A model generated the notes under the pieces. It searched no databases and was not told where the DNA came from. It was given only the letters and a program-made list of their open reading frames with translations. A DNA stretch of 64,000 bases from Chimonanthus salicifolius (taxonomy: Eukaryota; Streptophyta; Magnoliopsida; Laurales; Calycanthaceae), in NCBI GenBank assembly GCA_013350335.1, contig CM023541.1, forward strand, positions 65,017,999-65,081,998, written 5' to 3'. Each line of letters starts with the position of its first letter. Position 1 is the stretch's first letter. Shown here piece after piece: positions 25,301 to 37,300 of this stretch. A program made the translations under genes and the position numbers.

Positions 25301-28300
25301 ATTAAAAGCAAGTCAACATGTCCAAACACATCCACCATTATAAACATTCATTTGAGATTCCAAATCACAATTAATACTCTTGAAGTCCTAATTCTGACTC
25401 TAAAGATGCTCAACAAATCAGTCCCATGAAGATGTAACAGTTCATTCAGTCAATATTGATAAACCATGCAGATTTTGAATTAATATGGGGCTGAATTAAT
25501 GTCATTCAGATGTTACACTGCTGTTTGAAGGGCTATAGGCCAAAGGAAGACTAAATAGATAGATTTGGGACACAAGGAACAATGGGACAGCGCTGTCCCA
25601 AGTATTTTATGGCTGTTTAGATTTAAAATGGCGTTGATTGGGGTTGTTTTGGGAGAATTATGTGTAGGGACTACGGGACTAGTTGTTGTTATGGGAATAG
25701 ATGATGGGTATGGACCAAGATAGCTTTGAGAATCAAGGAGAAGGGTTGTGGTGACTGTTTAGATCCAAGGAAAAGGGGCAGCAAGGCTGGGAAAACTCTT
25801 TAGGGGAGGCGGCAAGGGTGAAGTGAGGCTAAGATGATGGCGGCAGCTAGGGGATGGCTTTTAGGTGGTTATGATAGAAAACAAAGAGGGAAAGAGAAGA
25901 AAAGAGAAGAGAAGAGAGAAGATTAGATTGTTTTTACCATAGAAGTGTAGAGAGGAGGAAGAAGAAGTGCTCCAATGTTGGCTTCACACCAAAACCACAA
26001 GGGGAATTCACACCATGCACATAGGCTAAGGCTTTTTTTCTTCCTTTTCCATTTCATTCCATTGTGTACTACAAGTCCCTCTTTACAAGACCCTTCTAAT
26101 GAAAATACAACAAGGGGCCGGCAGCTCCTTCTTGTTTCCTAATGCTCTAGGGCAACTAATGAGAGAGTAAAAGACAAAATTGCACCCCATTATAATAATT
26201 CAAAAAAAGACAACTTTGCCCTCATATAAAAAAAACACAAACTAAAAGACAAGGCTAAGTAAAAAAAATAAAAAAATGTCCACGTCCAATAACATCAAAT
26301 CCAAATAAAAAATGCTCCCGCATCATTCTCCCTGCCCGAGACGAAACTCGACTCTGTCGAGGAAGACCAATGTAGAACTCTAAAGCGCGGAAAGGCTGAA
26401 CGACTGGGAGGTAGTGCTGATGTGTCGGATCTGCAACTAGTATCAATCCAACCATAGAAGATCTTCTGTCGTCCTTGGTCGTCATCGATAATGGTGGCGG
26501 TGCGAGTGCCAATATTGTTGAGGTCGGCTACCCATAGCAACTCCTCCTGATGTGCGGCTGTGACAACGATCTAACATGTCTGGATCAAGTCTCTGGAACT
26601 CCTCGTGAGTAATCCAAGTCTGCTCTGAATCTGGTCGACCCTGCCAATACACAAGGTATTCCTGATATCCCCCTCGGGTCGTGGAAACCACTCAATCGTC
26701 TACAATATCCTCAATAGCATCTCTGGCGGTCGAAATGGGAGGCAGTAAAGGAACATGTTGTTGGTCATGGTCTAGGTCAGGGGTGTTGGTTGGGTCTTGA
26801 AAAGGATTGGACGGAATAGATGTTTGACCCAAGAACGAAACAAGGTCCTCAATATTGAAAGTTGAACTAATCCCAAGATCAGATGGAATGTCTAATACAT
26901 AAGCATTGGGACCCAACTCATCGAACAACCTTAAAAGGACCAGTACTTCGGGCTTGCAATTTCTTAACCACTCCTTGCGGGAAGCACTTAGATCGAACCC
27001 GAACCATGACATGGTCACCCACCTGAAATTCCTTATGCCGGCGATGTGCGTCAACAGTTGCCTTATACTTTTCGTTGCTCAAGGTGATCTTGTGCCTAAT
27101 CTCAGTATGCAAATGATGTATATGTTGTGCAAATGCAGATGCAGACTCAGATGGCCTATGGGTAGCGACATGTGAATGAGATCTAATGGGGTCCTAGCTT
27201 ATAACCAGTAACAACTTCAAATGGACTCATACATATGGACCTATTGACCGAATTGTTATATGCAAACTCAGCAGTCGATAGGACGAGATCCCAATCCCTG
27301 ATACGATCCCCAACAAGGCACCTCAAAAGGTTACCCAAACTTCGATTAACCACCTCAGTCTGATCATCTGTCTGAGGGTGATAGGCCGTCGAGAATTGCA
27401 GACGCGTGCCCAACATGTGCCACAGTGTCTTCGAAAAGTAACTGACGAACCTCACATCCCTGTCAGACACTATGGATTTGGGCAATCCGTGTTTACAAAC
27501 TACCGAATCATAAAAAAAACGTGCAACTCGGGGAGAATCAGTAGGCTTCGAGCACAAAATAAAGTGGGCCATCTTTGAAAAACGGTCCACTACAACCATG
27601 ATGGAATCGTGCTTCCTGATAGTCTTGGAAAACTCAGACACGAAGTCCATGCTAACATCCTGCCACGGGGCATGCGGAACAGGCAAAGGTGAGTATAGCT
27701 AGGTATTCTGTTTTCTCTGTTTTGCCAGTTGGCATGTGCGACACTGCCCAACAATAGTAGCTACATCTCTGTAGAGATGAGGCCAATAGAACCCATCTTC
27801 CACAAGGGCAAAGGTCTTATCCCGACCCCAATGACCCACAATATCACTGCCATGTAGTTTCCAGATGAGGAACTCTCTAAGGGAAGTGCGAGGGATCCAA
27901 AGATGACTGCCCAAAAAGGTAGCCATCTTGCAAGACAAACCGTCCCCATCTAGCGTGAGGATCGTTCGTGAGACCAGCGTACACACTTCCAAAATCTGGG
28001 CACTGAGGATACTTGTCTCATATACGCTCAAATCCCGCCACTGAAATGCTCATGGTGTGTAGGGGAGTTGTCCTATGATAGATGCCGTCACCAAAGTCAA
28101 AATGTTCTATAGGCTCTACTTTAGGAGGGTCAGACTCAACTCTCACGGTAGCCACCCTACAGCTAAGGGTGTCTGCAACCTTATTTTTTACACTAGCCCT
28201 GTGCTTGAGCACAAATGTATACTCTTGAAGAAACTCTACCCACTTGACGAGATGTGAGTTTAGTTTTTTTTTAGAGTTCAGATATCTCAGGGCATCATGG

Positions 28301-31300
28301 TTGGTATATAAGACAAACTCTTGCGATATCAAATAATGTCGCCAATGTCTCAAAGATTGCACAACCGCATAGAGTTCCTTAACATAGGTGGTATACTTTT
28401 GTTTGGTGGGCTGTAACTTCTCGCTAAAATAAGAAATAGGATGTCCCTCCTGACTCAAAACACCACCTACGCCGACGCCAGAAGCATCACATGCCACCTC
28501 AAAGACTTTAGAAAAGTCTGGAAGGCGCATAACATGAGCCTCAGTCATCCTAGATTTAATTTCCTGAAAGGCTCCAGCTGCAGCAGGAGTCCATACAAAA
28601 TCCTTTTTTTTTTTAATGCAATCTATGATAGAGGCCATGATGGTGCTAAACCCACGAATGAATCGCCTGTAAAATGTGGCTAGCCCATGGAAACTACAGA
28701 CCTCGTGAATGGTACGTGGCTCAGGCCACTCAACTATGGCTCTCACTTTCTCCAGATCCACCGACATACCTTAGGAGAAACTACGAAACCCAAGAAGACA
28801 ACTCTAGTAGTCATGAAGGAACACTTCTTTAGGTTCATATACAATTTCTCAGCTCGGAGGGTCTCACATACCTGCCTCAAGTGGTAGAGGTGTTGATCTT
28901 TGGTAGCACTATATATCAAGATATCATCAAAATACACTACCAAGAACTTACCAATAAATGGTCTTAACACTTGGGTCATGATCCTTATGAAATTACTAGG
29001 GGCATTTGATAGCCCAAAAGGCATGACCATCCACTCTTACAATCCTTCCTTTGTCTTGAAGGCAGTCTTCCACTCGTCCCCAGGACGAATGTAGACTTGA
29101 TGGTATCCACTCTTTTAAGTCTATCTTCGAAAACACACTGGCACCTACCCTCATATCCAACATGTCATTGAGCCTCGATATGGGAAACCGATACTTGACC
29201 GCGATCTTATTAATGGCCCTGCTGTCCACACACATTTGCCATGTTCCATCCTTCTTTGGTGTGAGGACCGCAGGCACGGTACAAGGGCTCAGACTCTCCC
29301 TGATAAAACCCTTACGAAGGAGTTCATCCACTTGCCTTAGTGTGGCAAGTTGGGTAGGGTCGTTCCGGGTACAAAGTCAATAGCGTGCTAAATGTCACGC
29401 ATGGAAGGGAGCTCATCCGGTAAATCGTCACGGAAGACATCTTGAAACACACTCATAATCGGCTCAACCTCCCGCGGATGATCAACACTAGGCTCGGAGG
29501 ATGTTTCTCTTGTAACCAATGCAAATACAATGTCCTCTTCTTTAGCCTCTTTCTCAAACTCAATAGGACTGAGATGCAGGACTTTAGGTTTTGAGCCACT
29601 GTTGTTTGTGCCCTTCTTGGCTTCTCCGCCTCATTCTTTGGTGCTTTGGGGGGGAAGAGGGTTCAACTTAATCCTTTTACCCTCAAAGATGAATGAGCAC
29701 ACGTTCGATCTACCGAACAGTGTGGCATCCATGTCATACAACCACGGCCTCTCCAAAATAACATTACCTACTTCCATAGGTATCACGTCGCACCATACAG
29801 TGTCTTTATAGGATGAAAATTGGACAGGTACCGACACTGTTGAGTCACGGGAATAGATGGCGAGTCCACCCAAGCAACCCGATATGGGTGAGGATGGGCA
29901 ATGGGTGACAACCCTAATCGGGAAACTGTCGACGAATCAATGACATTTGCATAGCTCCCACTATCAATGATGACCTTACAGGTCTTGTCACCGCTTTTAG
30001 CAAAGGTATAGAAAATATTATTCCTTCACCAATCGTCACTCTCTTTTGGTTGTGCTAGGGCACATCGATGCCCCACCATCAAACGCAGGGTATTACCTCC
30101 CCACGGGGGTATGAGTCTCCCTGCACAAAAGCCAAGCCATTCTCAAAGTCCCTTATTGTAATACCCCAGTTTTTCAATATATCAATATTTACGAAAATGC
30201 CATTGGATTTATGAATTAAAGGGTTATGATCGTAGATGAGAAAATAGTGGGACCCATTGTTCAAGTAGGAACCAATGTACTTGGTATAAGGTTCAAAGTA
30301 AATTAAAAAGGTAATGTACATTTATTTGGGTCAAAGTGGTTAATTGGGTCAAAGGACCCAAATGGGACCCAATGGGTCGTGGTTGACATTTTTGACCATT
30401 AGGTGAGCTCAAAGCTTAATTGGGTTAAGATGAAATAAATGATTGAGTTTGGATTGAGTTGGAATAAATAATTGAGTTTGAATTGAGTTGAAATAATTGA
30501 TTGAGTTTAGATGGAGTTAAATTAAATGATTAAGTTGAGTAAATGTAAATGTGAGGGAGAAGGTTTGTAGTTTTAAAATAAAACTACTCCACACGTTGGA
30601 TGCATGGAGAGGTTATCTCATGCATGAAACCCCTAGATAAGTAATAAATGGGGTGGCGGTTTTATGGAGTTACAAATGGTGAGTGTTTGAAATTCAAACC
30701 ACTTTTTACACGTTGGAATTGCATGGAGATTTTATGTTATGCATGAGAGATTATTCTATGCATGAGGGGAATTGGATAGTTGGAAGGTCCAAGGGTTAAG
30801 ATACAAAACCGTTGGCATGTAGGAGTTTTCATCTCAAGAATGAAACTCCCACATGAGCACATAATGGGTGGTGGTGGTTATGGAACTCAATATTCAAATA
30901 TGACCGTGGGATGCTATGGGAGTTTCATCTTAAGGATGAAACCCCCAAGATGGAAGTTAAATAAGCATGTGGAGTTACTCAAGGTTAATCAAAAGGTAGC
31001 CGTTGGGTACCTTGGGAGTTTCATCTCAAGGATGAAACCCCAAGGGAGGCATTAAGCAAATGGGAGTTACAAGTGGGTTCACACTTGAAGAAGATTGCAT
31101 CTAGGGCAGCCAAGAGCCAAAAACCGTTGGAGGGTTTCATCTCAAGGATGAAACCCCCAAATGAAATAAGTGATGGAAACGAATGGGAGGGGAGTTACAT
31201 GTGGTGCCAACCTTAGGCTGAATTTCATTAGCCAAAGGAGTTTCATTTTCACTCTCTCACTCTCTCTCTCCCTTGGACGTTCTCCATCTCTCAAGACCAA

Positions 31301-34300
31301 AGACATTGGTTGATTGTCTCTCATACCAATCAGTCCTTGGCCGATCATTTTACCAAGACAAAGTACACATAGAGCAAAGGAGTTTTGCACCAAGGTTTTA
31401 TCACTCTCATCTAAGGCCAAAGTTCTATCTCTCTCTCAAATCAATAATTTGGCTGAACCATTTCAAGGGGTTTCCAGCAAGGTTTGGATCGGCTAAGATC
31501 AAAGAGAAGAGGAGGAAGGAAGGACTAAGGAAGGAGAAGGTCAAGGAGTGAAAGAACCGGAGGAGTCGCGGTATTGGTAAGTGCACTATAAACCCTTGTT
31601 AAATAAATTGGTTAAGGGAATATGATCCGGCTATTGTATGGCCGAATCTATCAAGGGCTTTAAATCATGGATTATGTTGTTTAAAAAGGGCAAAACATGG
31701 ATCATAGGGTTCGGCCACTTTGGATGGCCGAACCCCATGAAAGGATTTAGTAATTTTTATGGTTTTTGAGGGATAAAAACCATATCATGTAATGAAGGTT
31801 TTAAAAGGGTTTTTTAATGAAGATAAGTTTAATATCTTGGTTCGGCCATTGGATGGCTGAACCATATGGTTATCATGGCTAAAGTGTAGAGCCTAATTTA
31901 TATAAAAATGATGGGATAATTGAGTCAAGAGAACCATAGGGTTCGGCCATGTGTATGGCCGAACCCCATGGACTATTTTTATGGTTATATGGATTAAGAA
32001 CATGGTTGGAGATTTTGAAGGATTATATGCTTTTGATTTAAGAATCACTCATACTTATGGACTTAGTATAGGTAAATAATTAGCCATCCTAGATGATGGA
32101 AAGAGGGACAAAAATCAATATGGTGAGGTTCGGCCATGTAGTATGGCCGAACCCCACTAATGGTCAATTGATGGACTTAGTGGTTAACTTATAATGTAAT
32201 TGGGCAAAATCAAATGGAGATGTATGTATGAAGGATTTAAAGGACCAAATTAAGATGGTGAGGTTCAGCCATGTTGTATGGCCGAACCCCACTAAGGTGG
32301 ATTGGTTAGGGATATTGGTTATTAAGGAAAATTAAACAAAGGGTTAATTTAATGGCACGATTGTAAATATGGAATGAAATGACCAAAGGATTTGAAAGAT
32401 GGGCCAAAACCAAAGTGGTAAGGTTCGGCCATGTTGTATGGCCGAACCCTACCAAGGTACATTTGGAAGATTTAAGTTATTTGGATGGTTTTGGATTAAA
32501 TAAAAAAGGAGACCAAAATTTATGTGGGTGAGGTTCGGCCATGTAGTATGGTTGAACCCCACAAGGTGGTTTTTGGGATTTAAACTTAATTAGAAATCAT
32601 AAGGACATGTGATTAACTTGCTGTTATATAAACAAGGTAACGGGACTTGAACGGTGCACAAGTCGTGAACGGGTGAATGATTGAGAAGAAAGGACAACTT
32701 CAGTGAACTTTTTGTAGGTTTCCTACCTTTTTGAACGACACTTATATTTGATGTTTTATCTTAATTTTGATAAATTATGTGCTAAGTTATTATGTTTCAA
32801 AGTGGTTTTGTATATTAAGATGTATTTACAAATGGCATGAACTCATGGACATCTCATGCATGGCATGGGGTGGTAATTATGGAAACCGAAGGCCACACTC
32901 CGTCGGAGCGTCCGAAAGACCACTGTGGGGTATCTTGATGATGAGAATCCCATCAAAAGGAAACCGGAGGCCACACTCCGTCGGGGCGTCCGAAAGACCA
33001 CTGTGGGGTACCTTGACGATGAGAATCCCGTCAAGAGGAGGCTATGTATATTTGTGATGGGTGGGACTCATTACATATGCATTACATACATAGCATTGTT
33101 TTTATGAGATTTTGATGAACATGCATTATTATATTATTTGCATGTTTTTATACTAACCTTATGGTAGCCCTAATCGGAAACGCCTACTGGGCGTGTTGAT
33201 CTAACGCCCTATCTTTATCCTTAGTGGATGACGCAAGAAAGGGGAAGAACGAGGATTTTGAAGGAAACCAAGCATAGGAGCATGGGCTTTGAATGGACTT
33301 TGATTTATGGACTTTTTACTTAAGTTTATTTGGATAATGTAATTTGATAGTTAGATGATATTGGCATGTAATAATGTAGTTAACTATTTGCTATGGTTGG
33401 TAGGATTTGGATGGTTTAGAATGAATGCTTACTTTAAGGTTATTTTGGTAATTTTGGATGATTATGTACTTTGCTATATAAAAATGGAAAATGGAGTAGT
33501 CTTAGGATCTACTATAACCCGCAGTTAGATTAAGATTAAGTTTATTCCGCAAGTCTTATTTGTACCATGTGTGGATCGGTTCTTATGGACTTAGATCATA
33601 CGCACATGGGCTTGGCCAGTTAAGGGTCGGACTTTAGAAGTCCGAACTTAACTCGCGTCGTGACGTCCCGCCCCGATCACTTGTTTATTATTATTTAAAA
33701 AAAAAAAAAACTCTGATTTTAGAGTGAAAAGGGCGGGGTGTTACACTTATCCTCATCGATGTCTTCCAAATTGGGCTCATGGACTTCTTCCTCAAACTCT
33801 TGCTCAAGATGGGTTACGGTGGTCTGTAGATCAGTAAGCACTTTGACTAACGTGTTGAAGTCCATAATGGGAGTATCGCGATTGGATTGTCCAATTTGGG
33901 AACTCATTTCGGGCACATGGACTTCTTCCTCAAACTCTTGTTCCTTTTCCCCATTTATTTCAGATTCATTACCTTCAAGGAGCAAGGTTTTCTGTCTGCC
34001 TTTACTGGGGTATTGTTGTGCGTAATGTCCATAGCCTTGACAATTGTAGCACTTGGGCCCTTTGCCCTTGGAACTCGCTCCAAACACTGCTTTGCTCTTA
34101 TCCACCCCAGTAGTGGTTGAGGCAATTGGTTGGTTCCAGGGCGGCTGACTGGCTACAGTGGATCTCACTCCTGGAGTAGTAGTCCTCTGTTCGGTGCTAC
34201 TGAAGTCAAATCGTCTCACGACTGGATGTCTGAGATAACGCTCCAACTCTCGAACCCATCGCTGGCACTCACCTAGTGTGGTCACATCATGGGGATCAAT

Positions 34301-37300
34301 TCCTTCTGTAGCTCTGGACGAAGACCCGTACAAAATCTAGAAAAGGTCATCTGGGGGTCCTCGATGATACGACACCGCATCACAAACTCCTCGAAGTGGT
34401 TGATATGCTCATACATTGACATGCTCCCTTGCCTAAGGGCCTGCCACTAGTCCAATAAGCTATTATGATAAGAGAGAGGCACATACTTTGTGTTCAATCT
34501 ATCTTTTATCACCTCCCAAGAGGTAATGGGACCATGTCTCGCCCTCTCTCTCTCTCGCTCCACACACTCCCATAAAATTCGGGCTTGCCCTATCAATTTC
34601 ATCTTGGCAAACTAGACTTTCTTTCCCTCTGTTAGGGGGTGCCACTCAAAGAAATGGTCTATGTCAAAGATCCAGTCTAGAAAGACTTTAGGGTCAGGTC
34701 TCCCATTAAAAATAGAAGCTTCAACCCGAATAGTTCTCATCAACAGCTCATCGAGGTCAAGAAACTCCTGATCGACCACACGCCTATTTGGACCTCTACC
34801 GTGACCAAAATCTCTCCCTCTACCCCGCTTTCCTGGCTCACCTCGTCCCCGCCCATGGGGTGGACCTCTATGCATATTCCCGTCCTCGAAACCTTCTAGG
34901 TTATCACCTAAAGGAATATCCTCAACTCATCCTTGACGGTATAGGTGGAGTTATTAGCGTCCTCCACACAACCATCAAAAGTACCATTTCTGAGAAAAGC
35001 AACCAACTGATGCAGAGCAAGAGTTTCCTTTTATTATTTACTTCTATTTTCGATTTGGTTGTATTTAGAAATTAGGATTTCCTATTTTGAGTGAGTTATT
35101 TTCGTTTTAAGTGTATTTTGAGGTTTCTAATTTTAGGTGTTGATATTTTCTTACCTTGAGATTATTATAAATACCCTATGTAATCCCCTTTTTGGGAGAG
35201 GATGATTGAATGAAAATAAGCTTGAGAAAGTTTTCGCAAGATATATGTGATTGGTGCGACGATCTTTGGGAGTGATTCCTTAGCGTGAGGCTACGGCGTG
35301 AGGCCACCAGACCTTCTTCTTCAGGTACTTCTTCTTCTTCTCTTCTCCCTCTTCTCTTCTTCTTCTCTTCTTCTCTCTTTCTCCTCCCCTCTTGCTGCCA
35401 GACTTTTCCTTAGCCCAGATCTGTCCAGATCTGCATTCCCAGTCTTTGTCCAAGCCTTCTCTACCGTCACCACCAAACCCCACTACCTATCCACCTTTCC
35501 GCCACCCCAAATCCCCCTCTCTAGTTTCCACCTTTGTCCCAAAACCCTTTCTGCTGCTTCTATGGCTTCCCTAATCCCTTTCCTTGAACTGCCACAAACC
35601 CTTTCCTTCCCAAGTCTTCCGCTACATCCTAGCTATTTCCATTCGTATATCCTTTTATTTTAATAAAAGCCTAAGTTATGTCATGTGCCTTAAGTCCCAA
35701 GAGTCACCCATCTCCCTTATAACTCACGTGGCTATTAGCCTTTCTTTTCTTAAATTACCAAACTGTCATTGGACCTTCATTAACCCATTTATTCCTTTGT
35801 GTTCCTCGTATTTGCGTGATTATGTGTGGTAATTTTATATTAATTAATTGCAAGTAATAATTGAAATTTAATTTCAGCACATTCAGATTTAGAGTGCATT
35901 ATTTTCATCCCTTTTCATTTTTAGGGAATCAAATTAGCCATTTAGGGTTATCCCATTAGTTGTCCTACATCACCAACTCATCAACACGGGCATTGGTGAG
36001 AGTATTGATCTCTCTACTCGACGCTCAAGATGGGCTATGGAAATCCGTAGATCAGTAATCACTTTGACTAACGTGTTGAAGTCCATATTAGGAGTATTGG
36101 GATTGGATTGTCCAATTTGGGAACTCATGTCGGGATGGTATTCCTTACCACTACGGGTACACATGTAACTCCTAGATTCAATGATGAATGGATGCAGTTT
36201 ACACCTACATGCATCCTAAACACTCCAAGATAGCCAACTTAAGACACAACCTAAGTCAAGTGACCTGCATGGGCCACCAAATTTGATGTAGGGTTGGCTA
36301 GAAATCCAAAATTAATATCTATGCAAATCTACGATGACTTGACCTGGGCTAATCTAAAATGACGATATGAACACATGTATGCAATAAAACTGAGATTATT
36401 AAACATACCACAATAAGCAATTAAAGCAAGTCAACATGTCCAAACACATCCACCATTATAAACATTCATTTGAGATTCCAAATCACAATTAATACTCTTG
36501 AAGTCCTAATTCTGACTCTAAAGATGCTCAACAAATCAGTCCCATGAAGATGTAACAGTTCATTCAGTCAATATTGATAAACCATGCAGATTTTGAATTA
36601 ATATGGGGCTGAATTAATGTCATTCAGATGTTACACTGCTGTTTGAAGGGCTATAGGCCAAAGGAAGACTAAATAGATAGATTTGGGACACAAGGAACAA
36701 TGGGACAGCGCTGTCCCAAGTATTTTATGGCTGTTTAGATTTAAAATGGTGTTGATTGGGGTTGTTTTGGGAGAATTATGTGTAGGGACTACGGGACTAG
36801 TTGTTGTTATGGGAATAGATGATGGGTATGGACCAAGATAGCTTTGAGAATCAAGGAGAAGGGTTGTGGTGACTGTTTAGATCCAAGGAAAAGGGGCAGC
36901 AAGGCTGGGAAAACTCTTTAGGGGAGGCGGCAAGGGTGAAGTGAGGCTAAGATGATGGCGGCAGCTAGGAGATGGCTTTTAGGTGGTTATGATAGAAAAC
37001 AAAGAGGGAAAGAGAAGAAAAGAGAAGAGAAGCGAGAAGATTAGATTGTTCTTACCATGGAGTGTAGAGAGGAGGGAGAAGATGATAGAGAAGTGCTCCA
37101 ATGTTGGCTTCACACCAAACCCCCAAGGGGAATTCACACCATGCGCATAGGCTAAGGCTTTTTTTCTTCCTTTTCCATTTCATTCCATTGTGTATTACAA
37201 CTCCCTCTTTACAAGACCCTTTTAACGAAAATATAACAAGGGGCTGGCGGCTCCTTCTTGTTTCCTATCCTCCTTGTCGTTTCCTTATGCTCTAGGGCAA

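Larger units (their letters stand above)
30157..33745 (+). mobile_element. 3,589 bp solo LTR of a Ty3/gypsy element, TSD CTTAT
   Basis: The ends are TGTAATACCCCAG and ...GCGGGGTGTTACA, flanked by perfect CTTAT duplications (30,152-30,156 and 33,746-33,750). These ends and the length resemble Tekay/Del-type gypsy LTRs; that assignment is from memory of the families. No coding region is present. It carries three internal repeat systems (30,823-31,160; 31,629-32,560; 32,881-33,036), listed separately. It interrupts the chromovirus between gag and protease. Orientation is taken from the TG...CA ends and is not otherwise proven. Confidence 0.9.
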
